Part shown: in pieces, positions 1 to 9,899 of the stretch
Layout: every line of letters starts with the position of its first letter
Numbering within the stretch: the stretch's first letter is position 1
DNA from: Larix sibirica
Taxonomy: Eukaryota > Streptophyta > Pinopsida > Pinales > Pinaceae
Assembly: GCA_004151065.3 (NCBI GenBank)
Contig: NWUY0304345542.1
Location: 1 to 14,683 of the forward strand
DNA length: 14,683 nucleotides
Direction: 5' to 3'
Position numbers and translations under genes: made by a program
Notes under the pieces: generated by a model
What the model was told of the DNA's origin: nothing
Seen by the model: the letters and a program-made list of their open reading frames with translations, nothing else
Databases searched by the model: none

Positions 1-300
1 TGATCAATTACATCAATAATAATCCCCGTACGGTGTAAAATACAAGTAGTACAAATGACTCAAATAATACAAATAAGAATATCTTCCGAAGTTACATTCT
101 TCAACAGATGGATCTTCATGAAATATTTGTGCTAGTAGCTATGTGATGTGATCTCTCCATGGTGTGTTGATATTTATATGCTCTTCTCTTGGTAATATTG
201 GCATGCTTGGAATTTGTTTTGCTTAACAATTATCTAACATTTTGTGATTTCCTCAACTTTGGGAAGGTGTTAATAATTGCACTTTGATGAAGTATTGCCA
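1..300. other. AT-rich sequence, nothing recognised
   Basis: I see no coding stretch of note, no RNA gene and no repeat structure here. It is AT-rich plant-like intergenic sequence entering from outside the window. Confidence 0.6.
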
Positions 301-1660
301 ATGGGGTGATTATTGATGAGGTTATGTGGTTTTGAGACCTCCTAACTAGAACGCTCTAGGAGATAATGGTGCATTTCATTTATATGTTGCTTGCTCATGA
401 CACATTGGTCACCACTTGATGGAGTGCCTTTGCTTTGTGGGTTTGATTTGGCATCTTGATGACACGGACTATATCTTTCCTCATGGAGCACTTGGTTTTT
501 TTGCATAACTTGATGATGTATGGAGGCCTTCTATGGGTGGCACTCTAGCTAATTGGATGTGGTTTGCATTTGTGGATGGTTTATGATTGGTTTGCATTGG
601 AGCCCCCTCCCTTCTAGTACATTATTGGTGGCATAACACAAATTTGTCATGGAGCACACTTTCTTCATGAGCACCCTTGCTTCTTAGCACATGGATTGCA
701 TCTTGGCACTATTAGTTACCTTTGTTAATGGAACGCTCCCCTTGATATTGTCTATTGGTGCATATTTTGATGCATGGTTGTACTTCATTGCTTGGAGGAG
801 GAGTTTCCCCCTTCCTCTTGGATTTGTTGCTTCTACTTGATTGGTGGGCTCCTCATTCCATGGATCTATCTTTTACACATGTATTGATGGCTTGGCACTT
901 AAAGTTGAGCCATTTTTTAGGGGATGTCCTAGCTTGGAGGGATAGATTTGGCATATGGTCATCATCACTTCATCTTCTAATGGGTCAACCGATGCATCAC
1001 GGCCTTGTGCGCATGTTTTGAGAATTGTCTTAAGAAGCATTCACCTTGGAAAACCTTTCATGCCTTCAATGATGGAGGGCATCAACTCTTGGAGTTTGCT
1101 TCCACACTCAAACATGCTTTATTGATGGAGCATTCACTTGGAGAGCCACACATGTGGTCATTAGAGCCTCTTTGACTTTATTTTAGCCATGATTGATGGG
1201 ACGTTTCGCATGGAGGATCACTTGCACTCATTTCTATGCCATCTAGGTTGAGCATTCACCTTGGAGAGTATCTATAAAACACTTTTTCATGAGACGTCCC
1301 ACTTGTGGGAACTATTTTGGACATACTTGTTGAGGCGTCCACCTTGAAGGTGTCATGATGTTGTTTTATTCCCTATTTTGAAGAAGGTTTCCTACTTTGG
1401 AGGACTTGTAACACATTTTGAGGAGGACGTTTGGCATTGGAGAGGATCTAGGGAGATCAAACCCTAAATCCAGGGTTTCATTCATCATCTTGCAAACTTT
1501 GAGGGTTTGTTTTATTGGAGCACTACACTTGGAGTGCCTTTAGAGGCTAGCTGCTAGGATCTACTTGGTATATTCCCTCTCTTGATGGAGACATCCCACT
1601 CTCCATTGATTGGAGGCTTGTACATGTGGCTTTAACCACCTTATTTTATGGTTTTGTTGT
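301..1660. repeat. Diverged short-repeat field (GGAGCATTCACTTGGAG-like phrase)
   Basis: A phrase of about 18 bases recurs in the same orientation at irregular spacing. The clearest copies are at 1036-1050, 1127-1144, 1250-1267 and 1517-1534, all close to GGAGCATTCACTTGGAGA. Weaker relatives lie at 484-494, 651-660, 731-745 and 1335-1350. The sequence between copies is rich in TTGATGG, CATGG and GGAGG words. The spacing is not regular enough for a fresh satellite, so this is best read as an old, drifted minisatellite or the internal repeats of a long LTR. Open frames here, such as 755-1021 and 1626-1823, are low-complexity by-products of the repeats with no domain I recognise. Confidence 0.55.
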
Positions 1661-1755
1661 AGTAGATGGAGTATTTTGGTTTTCCTTAATCCTCCCTAGG
1701 AAACATCTAGGATTTTTATTGATATTTTATTGTAGAAGGAAGATGAGCTACAACC

Positions 1756-1762
1756 TATATAA
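1756..1762 (+). promoter_or_regulatory. TATA box, possibly of an LTR-like promoter
   Basis: The bases TATATAA, followed by GGG and a CT-rich stretch, match a plant TATA box well. The position just after the repeat field suggests the U3/R junction of an unidentified LTR, but I could not find LTR ends or a second copy in this window. A chance match in AT-rich DNA is possible. Confidence 0.35.
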
Positions 1763-2529
1763 GGGTTTGCTCTCTCCTTCATTTCTCATGGTGGATTTGG
1801 GGGAGAAATCCCATTGGGCTTAGTTGAATTTGGTTGATCAAGGCACTTCTCTTAGATGGTATTTTGTTACTCATGTTTCACTTATGGATGGAATCTTCAA
1901 ATGTTAATGGTCTTGACTCTTGAGAACTAACGGAGTAAGTATCTTCGTTTCCATGTGGTGATTGTCAATTGGAAGTGTTAAGTTGTGGTGTTCTCTCAAT
2001 ATTTGTTGTATGCTCTCTTATCCCTTGTTCATGACAAGTATCCCTTCAAGACTATGTTAAAATAACTGAATCCAGGGTTTTCCTTTTGTTAGATTTCTGA
2101 ACTAGGTGAAACAATTAGAGACTCAGAGAGTAATAACGGTTTGTAACTTCCAGCCCTAACCCTTTCTAATCTTTCCTTTAAACCTTCGTTTGAGCCTTGG
2201 TTGATCCCATATTGCCCAATGGATAAGATACTAGTCTCCAGTCCATTCATCCTTATTCCAATTTACAAAATCATATTTTTCTGCTAGAACCAACTCTTCA
2301 TTTCACCTTGTTCTTTATTGCAAGCTCTAGTAATCCTAATCTAGGGAAGCCCCCCTTGAGTTGGAGAAGAGCCAACCTAAAGAGCAGAAAAGAGTTCAGT
2401 GTGGTGACATTGGGCTCCCTCTTAGTTTCATCAAAACCATAACTAGAGCTTTAGCACTTTATCTCTAAGGGTATGAGTTTGAGTGATAACAGGCTGCAAA
2501 GCCCCTTTGCCCAAGGCCTTAAAAACTGA
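1763..2529. other. Non-coding stretch between TATA box and hAT relic
   Basis: There is no long open frame and no recognisable protein. The sequence contains CCCTAACCC-like words near 2154 and pyrimidine-rich tracts, which would fit an R/U5-like region of an LTR. Around 2401 the bases TGGTGACATTGGGCTCCC begin with TGG, as a primer-binding site would, but I cannot assign a tRNA. The N-terminal part of the hAT transposase (BED zinc finger) would be expected upstream of 2530, and I cannot read it here, so it is deleted or has decayed beyond recognition. Confidence 0.4.
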
Positions 2530-3951
2530 AACAGTGAAATGTTGTCTGCAGTAGTCCTGCAAGAGGTCCTGCAAAATATTCAGGATTCATGGCAGGAAAC
2601 AAGTTGCACTATCATGTTAGATGGGTGAACAGACATGAGAAACAGGACCCTACTTAATTTCCTTGTATCTTGCACCAAAGGCACCATGTTCATCAAATTT
2701 GTTGATGCATCTAACAAGGTAAAACATGTTGAACTTCTTTGTGATTTGCATTCATTGGTATTTTAGAAGTGGACATTGGAAATGTAATGCAAGTAGTCAC
2801 TGACAATGCTGCTAACTATGTCGTCATTGACTAATTGTTTGATGGAGAGATACCCCTCCATATTTTGGACCCCGTATGTTGCACATTGCATAGACCTCCT
2901 TTTACAGGATATTGGGAAACATTTTTAGGTCCAAGAAATTGTCGAGAAGATTAAGTCCATTACAAAATAAATTTATAATCATACTAGGTTACTTTGCATG
3001 AAGGAGGGCTCACTCTGAAGGCAAGAAGCTTGTTTGCCAGATTCACCACAAACATAATAACCATGTGCATTGTTAAACAAAGCTAGCTTCGAAGAGGATG
3101 TTTGTGTCCCATGACTGGACTGAGTCCAAGTATTCAAAGACAACTGAAGGCTTGCAGATTGCAGCACTTTCTTACAATGATGCATTTTGGAGGGATATTG
3201 ACAAAGTTGTCACATATTCCAAGATATTTGTCAGAGTCCTTCAGATGGTGGATAGTGGCAAATCCACAATGGCTTACCTTTATGAGGCAATGGATAGGGC
3301 CAAGGGAGCCATTAGTGCCACCTATGGAAGCAACGAGGACAAATATATGCCTCTCAGTTATAATTGACAACAGGTCAACCAATCAATTCCATTGGCTTAG
3401 ACATGTTGCTTGTTACTTTCTAAACCTAGCATTACAGAAGAAGATGCAGAAGTGAAGAGGGGTCTCTCTACTTCAATTGAGCAACATTTTGGGCATGAAG
3501 TGACGCCTTAAATAGGAAGGAGATGACCCAACTTCAGTTTTTCAGGACCGCAAATGGATTATTTTCCATGTCAAGTGCAGTAAAAGCAAGAAAGCATATG
3601 CTACCAGGGACTACTCCTTAGATCAAGCGCAGCTATATTAGAATCCCAATTCTTAATACTGTTTTTTTATCTTGAATTTTAAATTCTAATATCTTGTAAA
3701 GTTGTATGTACTATGCTAGGTGGATTGTAGGATAACTTTGGTCAACTCCTGAAGCTACAATCATTCACTATTTCAATATTGAGCGAGACTTGCCTTGTGT
3801 CAGATTGTGAGAAAAATCGGGGTCTCATTGAGCAAATATACTCAAAAAGACACAACCGACCTAAAAACAGCTTAATGATTTGGTGTTTGTGAATTATAAT
3901 CTCAAACTCCAAATGAAGCACTTGAAAGGTACAAAGTTCGAACTTGGTTAA
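2530..3951 (+). pseudogene. hAT-family transposase relic (DUF659 + hATC)
   Basis: Plant hAT transposases of this type cut and paste DNA in the nucleus and carry a DUF659 core and a C-terminal hATC dimerisation domain. Readable blocks appear in family order but in changing frames: 2530-2762 (SCTIMLDG, then stop, then TDMRNRTLLNFLVSC), 2757-2845 (QVVTDNAANYV), 2860-3016 (IFWTPYVAHCIDLLL), 3017-3364 (MFVSHDWTESKYSKTTEG and YEAMDRAKGAISA), about 3357-3455 (WLRHVACYFLNLAL), 3449-3509, and 3511-3620. After about 110 T-rich bases the hATC region resumes at 3731 (LQSFTISILSETC, SDCEKNRG) and, after another shift, at 3871 (LNDLVFVNYNL), ending at a TAA at 3949-3951. The Trp of the DGWTD motif is a TGA at 2626-2628. 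The N-terminal BED finger and the terminal inverted repeats were not found. The family assignment is recognition from motifs; the decay is directly visible. No function remains. Confidence 0.85.
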
Positions 3952-5096
3952 TGTTTTTTAGTTGAAGACTTCAACTTTCGACTTTTCAAAATATTTTAGG
4001 ATCAATTTAGATCTCTTATCCAAGTTATCCAGGGGTATTCTGTCAAGGCCCACTAAGGGCTTCTCACGTTTTGCAAGGCCTCATCAACCCATCCTACCCA
4101 AAAAAACATCAGCCAAAGGCCTCATCGATACACCTAGGGATTGCTAAAGATATGTTTGCATTTATGTTGGTAGGTAGTATCTAGTGTAGAATCCTTCTTG
4201 CTCCTCATCTGATTTGATAAAAGGAATAGCAGTGACTCACTGCATCTGTTGATTGTTTCAATTCCTTTAATTGGGCAGTGAGGATTATAGTATGCAGAAT
4301 GGGTGTTAATGGTGTCGACCCATAGTATGTGTTGAGGCTTTGCCATCAGTTTGAATTTATTAACCTCTAACCCTAATGTGCAGATCCAACAGATACAAAG
4401 AGGTTGATATATGTTAGCTGGTATCAATTTGATTGCTGGCATAAGTTTCCAAAAAGCTTGGGCAATGTAAAGTTGATTAATGAAGATTTTGCCTATCAAT
4501 ATTATTTGCAAGCTTCAATTCAGACCTAACTGTTGATGATATTACGTATTGAGGCTACTTTTATGTGTTGATTTAAATCAGAATCAGACCATTTAACTTT
4601 GTTGATCGTGATCTTTACTTTTAATGAAAATAATTTCTGATGTATCTTCAATTGATGAGATATAATGTTCTTTGATGTGAGAGAATACGTACTACTTGCC
4701 AGTCAGAATTCACTTATTTCTACTGTTTATGGTGAATGTTTACATTTAAAAGTTATCTCTAAATAGATACTAGCAGTGGCCTGATCACTCCAACGGCTAC
4801 CAATTAAACCCTCCTAGTAAAGTTTTGATCAAAGTAGACTTGATTGACAGGTAATTTGATCTCAATATAACTAACACCAACGAACAGGTCATAAAAGTGC
4901 AGCAACCACCCCCAAGTTAATCAAGTGGAAATATATTTAAAAACTGGTTTGTGAATGATCTGAATTACTTATGGCTGGTAATAGGTATGCTTTAGTATAG
5001 AATGGTTTTATGTTCTAAACCTGGTCTGATCTATTAGTCTAGCTTTAAATGAAGTGACTTGATCCAATGTTGTATATGGGATATCTTGCCGCTTGC
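3952..5096. other. Intergenic stretch, no gene recognised
   Basis: The longest open frames are a 61-residue one at 3962-4147 (+) and a 125-residue one at 4134-4511 (-). Neither shows a motif, a domain or coding-like composition that I can recognise. The sequence is AT-rich. It may include the lost 3' end of the hAT element, but no inverted terminal repeat was seen. Confidence 0.5.
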
Positions 5097-5476
5097 CTAG
5101 TAGGAATGCAATAAGTCATAAGGTCCAAGTTCAAACAATCCTTTGATCATTTTTAGGTAGCTATCAAAGACTTCTGCACTCAGTGCTTCCATGAACAAGT
5201 TTACCTGCAGATTGACAACCTGTGTATGGATTGTGTGGAAAGGGAAATATCTAAACCCGTACCATTTTTTGCAAAAGTTACCCAATTTTTCAGACAATCT
5301 AATAGGTAATTTGGAACAAAAAATTTATTTGATTGAAAATTTAGTTCAAATCTCAGGTTGATTCTATATGCTAAAAAGAGCCAATTCTCAAATATGCTAT
5401 GTAGAATGTCTTCAAAATCTTGGGGAATAAATGTTGTTGTTGGAGAAAGACCATGATGCACTTCAAAATTCTCCAA
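5097..5476 (-). other. Possible decayed coding fragment, unidentified
   Basis: Two minus-strand open frames overlap between 5201 and 5297: one of 91 residues (5201-5476) and one of 66 residues (5097-5297). Both have fairly protein-like composition, for example the stretches PQDFEDILHSIFEN and EALSAEVFDSYLKMIKG. They could be halves of one exon split by a small indel in the overlap. I do not recognise a family. In AT-rich DNA, open frames of this size also arise by chance, so this is a weak call. Confidence 0.2.
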
Positions 5477-7329
5477 AGAAAAACAGGTGAAGAGAATAGT
5501 ACCTTTTCTATATTTATAATACTCAAGAGTAACTAATAAGCGAATTGCTATTCTAATCTCAAAGATCCAATACGATATTTATTTGCATAATTCAAGAGTC
5601 CTCCAAGTATGTGTCCACAAAAAATGTGCCTCTAAAGACGAGGAGGGATTCCACATATGGGAATTCCACACACAACGGTTGGGCAAATAGGAGTTCTGTA
5701 AAATGTGATTCTATAAGTTTCAGCTTTACATGTGGCAAGAACATCTAGTTTCGTCCCAATTATGGCAGTTCAGTGCCAAATCGTAGGAGGAATTCTTCTG
5801 ACAGATCCATCGGCATCAAATATAAGTTCATTTCCAAAATGCTTTTCTTTGCAGAAGGCACACAATTACAGAAAACCAATGTCCTGTTTGTATTCCAACG
5901 GTTTGCAAATTATGTGGAGTAATTTCATCAAAGAACGATGATGTTTCATTGGTTCACGCAAGACAAAAAGCTAAGAAAGCTTCCAGATAAGTTCAAGTGG
6001 CAACTATGTCTCATCTAGAAAATTATAATGTGGAAGTTTATCAAAGGTAAGGGTAAGTGCAAACGACAGAAATAGAGAATTGGAGAGGCAATCACTCTCA
6101 AATTGTAATTCCCTGCACTACACAACAACATATTTTCATAATATGAAAAAATTCCAAATTTGGGCATCAAAGATAAAATAGCTCTAGCTTTTAATAAATT
6201 TACCCTAAAATAAGCTAACCTATCAAAATTAGCTTTTCAACTTTTTTTGGCATGAGGGGCATTAAAATATAAATTACTTAATATAAAATGGCTACTAAAT
6301 AGTAAAAATAGACTTAATGTTCATCGTTTCCTCCCTGCATAGTGATAGAGGAAATCATCCCCAATTTCTGTTGAAGATGGAGAAATTGTTGCCCAAAGGT
6401 GCTGTTATCACATCCATAGTAGTTGGGCTACCATGATGTTGCAAACCAATTTTGTTCCAGACCAGAGCCAGTCCCTACTGAGATGAGCCTATTTTTGAGC
6501 AGTGATGATCAGTGGCTGAGTACTTTCAGAGACAGCTAGAGCCCCATAGCAACAGTGCCAGCTTACTTTGTCACTTTTGAGCCCATATGATCCCTGAGAG
6601 ATGCTTAGTAGACCATGGTTCACTTGAGCAGTACAGTAGAGCAGACTGCTAATATACATTTTCCTTGCCCTTTCAGACAATCAGAGGCATTGCAGATCTA
6701 GATCCTGATACAGAGTTGCCTGAGGAGGTATATAGCATGTGGTTTGCTTGTATATTTTGTCTTGCCTGTTTATATTAGTAGATATGACTAGTCATATGTG
6801 GTAGCAATGTGGTGATGATCTATTAGTTGCTTTTGGACTAACAATTGAATGGTTAAGCAGCACAATGTCAAGACTTATTCATATGCTCAGTAGTAGGGTT
6901 GCCCCATGTACAACTTAGCCCATTCCCCATCTACTTCTGGCACTACCTTTTCACTTGTCTTCCACCCATCCATTTGTCTGCTATACTAATTATCTCCCCT
7001 GACTTGGATGAGACTCTTGAGATCAAAGAGTTTCCCCCACCTTGACCTCTTTGTTGGATAGACTCCATGTTTACTTGTGTCTAGGGCCTAGGCTCTATAG
7101 TGTGTGGCTGCACATTGTGTTGTCCACTGGTTTGTCTCCCTTAGTCTTCCAAGCAAGTTATCCTCATAAAATGCATCGGAAGGACACATGTTATATCTCA
7201 AGGATGCAAGGCCAACTACGAATAGTTGGTTTCTTAACACTAGGCCTAAATGAAATGAAATCAAATAAATCTTTTTGTAACTAGTCAGTGGCCAAGGGAT
7301 GAGCACTCATCCTTTGTATGATGTAAGGC
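5477..7329. other. Intergenic stretch with AT-rich core, no gene recognised
   Basis: The section 6120-6310 is strongly AT-rich. Short open frames on both strands (5732-5941, 6489-6680, 7042-7284) show no recognisable domain. A splice-like block at 6677-6727 is bounded by a pyrimidine-rich tract plus AG and by GAG|GTATAT, and is open in one frame (IADLDPDTELPEE). It is too short to assign. I see nothing else. Confidence 0.45.
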
Positions 7330-7465
7330 CATTTCTCGTAAAGGGAAATAGGGTGGTAACTCCATCGCGATTCACACCTGGACAGTGGCAAGCAATGGAG
7401 GTCGGACCGAGTCATTATCCGGGGCCCACAAAGATATCCAGGGCACCTGCCGTGGAGGTTGGCTA
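7330..7465. other. CpG-rich island of unknown nature
   Basis: Several CpG sites fall in little over 100 bases, including the palindrome ATCGCGAT at 7364-7371 and the cluster GTCGGACCGAG. Neighbouring sequence has very few CpGs. The minus strand is open across 7281-7481 for 66 residues, but I do not recognise the product. It may be a recent insertion, an exon fragment or organelle DNA. I could not match it to tRNA or rRNA. Confidence 0.35.
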
Positions 7466-7974
7466 ATGAAGGAAAGAACATGTTAAATAAATTGGAAATG
7501 TTGCAAAAGCTATATTAATTAAACGTTATAGAGGATGCTTGCTAGAGCCTACTAGAGAGCTTCTAAGCACTCTAACCATTTTTTAGACAACCTCCCTTCC
7601 CTAGTGTCTTATGTCCTGCATATGTCACTGTGGTTTCCATTTTCTTCCCCTATACTCTGAGAGAGCTTGAGTTTTGTCCACATAAGTCAAACCTCACTTA
7701 GCCTAGTCTTTCACTGTTTCCACTTCATCCAGAGTAAGTGAGGGGTGGCCTACCTTGTACATGGGAGTGAATGTGAACTTGAGCATACGTCTAGGACTTC
7801 ATAATTGTTGTAAAACTATGAATTTTTTTATCTATCTTACATTGCTTGTTATGATCACCACTGCTATAGACCACTTATGATTTATGTCTAATGCTAATAT
7901 AATTTGGAGAGTACTTTTTAAACTTGTGCACACAAAGATATTCAGATTTAGATCAGTCATCAATTTGGGCCTGT
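7466..7974. other. Intergenic stretch, nothing recognised
   Basis: This is AT-rich sequence without open frames of note, RNA genes or clear repeats. Confidence 0.5.
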
Positions 7975-8012
7975 TTGACCATGTTTGACTTGGTCAACCC
8001 TTGACTTGGTCA
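7975..8012. promoter_or_regulatory. Cluster of W-box-like TTGAC motifs
   Basis: TTGACC at 7975-7980 is followed by two direct copies of TTGACTTGGTCA at 7985-7996 and 8001-8012. TTGAC(C/T) is the core of the W-box bound by WRKY factors, which are known to act in some plant retrotransposon promoters. Whether these sites are used here is inference. The TATA box at 8826 lies about 0.8 kb downstream. Confidence 0.35.
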
Positions 8013-8815
8013 CTTGGTGGGGCCCGGGTGTGGGTATGACTACAGACACTCATTTCATGTTCGTTTATGCCTACGGACATCCATCGGACCATTCCATGCT
8101 TCGTTCAATTGATTTTGGCCCGGATACACATCTATTATTTTTTTATAGGCCATATATTTTAATTATTGGGCATGAAATTCTTCATAAATCACATCACAGA
8201 GGGATATATGGCATATGAGTAGTCAATCTCGATGGATTTCACACCTCTAAGTTCATTTTTGCATTCAAATCAGACTTATGAGGAAAAGAAGGGCACTTTA
8301 TGGGCAGATTTGTGCATTTACAGGCAATATCAACATTTTAATTAAATTAATTAAGTGACCATGGTTTATAAAATTTCTCAAAGGGTAAATGTATGGCCTC
8401 AAAGTGACATGGGATGATTTTTATTATGTTATGGGGGTGACGTAGACATTATTTCACATTATTATTTTTCCTTGGGGCCCCACACTCCACATTTGGCTCT
8501 CCCTAGCCAAATCGCACTTGTGGAGGAGGGCGCACTTGGTGGAGCAGCCACTTCATGTGATCACTTTGCTATTGTTTGGGGCAGCGATGTTGTATTCCTA
8601 GGGAGATAAAACAGCCTGTAGACACCCCCTATCATTGCACTATCATAATTTATTATTACACATTTGTACTTGGGCACATAGGGGAAAATTTCCCCCCCCC
8701 CCCACTCTTTGACTTGGTGTATGTAATGTTGAGATATTTTAAATCTCAGCCATTGGATCAGACTTCTATCTTATAATCTCATAATCTCAGCCCTTCATTT
8801 TGAAGAGGCTTTGCT
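8013..8815. other. Probable upstream part of an unidentified element or promoter
   Basis: There is no recognisable protein, although open frames of 77 and 66 residues occur at 7985-8218 and 8576-8776. The sequence has short duplicated words such as CGCACTTG (near 8513 and 8530) and ATAATCTC in tandem near 8772. The ATCTCAGCCATTGGATCAGA stretch near 8742 resembles a word I associate with plant LTR promoters just upstream of the TATA box; that is recollection, not a search. Confidence 0.35.
8692..8703 (+). repeat. C12 homopolymer
   Basis: Twelve consecutive C bases directly follow TTT. This is a simple mononucleotide tract and a likely spot for length error in sequencing. Confidence 0.9.
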
Positions 8816-8837
8816 CTCCCATTTCTATATATGGGAG
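8816..8837 (+). promoter_or_regulatory. TATA box inside a 7-bp hairpin
   Basis: CTCCCAT at 8816-8822 and ATGGGAG at 8831-8837 form a perfect inverted repeat around an 8-base loop containing the start of TATATAT (8826-8832). The TATA box is strong. The surrounding ATCTCAGCC word upstream and the pyrimidine-rich leader downstream fit an LTR or gene core promoter on the + strand. No product is identified. Confidence 0.4.
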
Positions 8838-9199
8838 AAGCTGCTCATTTGTGTGGACTTTTGGCTCTTTAAAAGATTAATAGAGAGAAATTTTTGCAGG
8901 AGAAAACTTGTGTCTCTTGTTGTGAATGCTCGGGATAGTGATTGCATGTTATCTTTCCTTTGCACTAAAGAAATTTGGTGGTAGTTCTCAGCATTTGTGT
9001 GGTGATTTCCATTTGCAAACAGGGGCAGCGACTTTGTGGGGGCGCACTAGTGGAAAATCTCTCTCTTGCTCTCTCTCAAATCATTGAAAACATGGAGTAT
9101 ATTTGTATCTTAGCATCAATTTATGACTCTGCATTCCTTTGTGTGTGATTGTGCTCTTCTTTAGAAATCAAACTAACATTTGTGTTGTTTGCTTGGCAG
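8838..9199. other. Leader-like non-coding stretch
   Basis: This stretch follows the TATA box. It contains the words GGGGCAGCGACTTTGTGGG and GGGCGCAC near 9023-9047 and a CT-rich patch at about 9056-9079. It ends in a T-rich tract before the splice-acceptor-like AG at 9198-9199. No protein is recognised. Confidence 0.35.
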
Positions 9200-9319
9200 G
9201 GAAGGACGCACTTGGCCACTTGGGCATTTTGGAAGGAAGTTGGAACTCCGCCATATCTCTCTCAATTGATCTCTGCGGGGATAAATTGTCACTATATCAG
9301 CATTTTCTATAGGAACCAG
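9200..9319 (+). other. Exon-like block, 120 bp, unidentified
   Basis: The block is bounded on the left by a T-rich tract ending in GGCAG and on the right by CCAG|GTACAAG, which match plant acceptor and donor consensus. Its length is a multiple of three, and it stays open in one frame, reading through HLATWAFWKEVG and NCHYISIFYRNQ. I recognise no family. It could be an exon of a decayed gene, a leader exon of the promoter at 8826, or chance. Confidence 0.25.
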
Positions 9320-9899
9320 GTACAAGTCTCAACTATTTCTCTTATTTCATTTCCATTCCAATAGTCGGCCAAAAAATTTACAAGTTTAAAACCCCTTATA
9401 AAATCTGGGAAGTCATTTACTTAGAATTAGTAAAATCCGGCATTTGCGTATTTTTTAGTCTCGGTCCAAAACTCCTAGGAGTTTATTTTTATTACCTTTT
9501 GACTCCATTTACCCTAGGATTTGGCACTGACCTGCTTGAGGATGCGCCCCCTTTGCCTGGTGGTCTGATTTTGGGTGTGTGGCTTGTTTTCATTGCTTGT
9601 GTTTGTCTTTGAATCATCCTTCATCCAAAAGCGTAATTTAAGTATTAGGAATGCCATTAAAATCATATTAAACTCTGCCCTAGATAATTTCATTTTGCCA
9701 AGCTAAACCCCCTAGGGTAGTATTTTAATTATCCACACCTGACACTTAATCAACCTGGGTCTCTACAAGTAGATGGCTAGGCAAATTAACCACTTTACTG
9801 GGTGCAATTCTTATAATTTAAATAAGAGAAACTGCTTCAGATATGGCACGCATTTTATATGACAAAATTCCTAAAAAAATTATTGTGAATTAAGGAACT
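9320..9899. other. Intergenic stretch, nothing recognised
   Basis: No open frame or RNA gene is visible. The stretch lies between the exon-like block and the LTR-like sequence of the copia element. Confidence 0.45.

Noticed and set aside
755-1021. 88-residue + strand open frame
   Set aside because: It is rich in Leu and His from the underlying repeat words, and no domain is visible; it looks like a by-product of the repeat field.
3134-3382. Minus-strand open frame over the hAT relic
   Set aside because: It is the antisense shadow of the well-supported + strand transposase blocks.
4020-4040. CAGGGGT word as a hAT terminal repeat end
   Set aside because: Its orientation is wrong for a right-hand end, and no matching inverted copy was found upstream of 2530.
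3962-4147. 61-residue + strand open frame just after the hAT relic, with an SRPTKGFSRFARPHQP stretch
   Set aside because: It is not part of the hATC domain, and I recognise no family; too short to call.
4134-4511. 125-residue minus-strand open frame
   Set aside because: No recognisable domain, low-confidence composition and no supporting context. This length can arise by chance in AT-rich DNA.
7330-7465. tRNA-derived SINE or tRNA gene
   Set aside because: I could not fit a convincing A box plus B box or a cloverleaf to either strand.
7985-8218. 77-residue + strand open frame
   Set aside because: It begins inside the W-box block and shows no domain, and the context is promoter-like.
9056-9079. 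CT microsatellite
   Set aside because: The CT run is short and interrupted; it is a pyrimidine-rich leader patch and not a true microsatellite.
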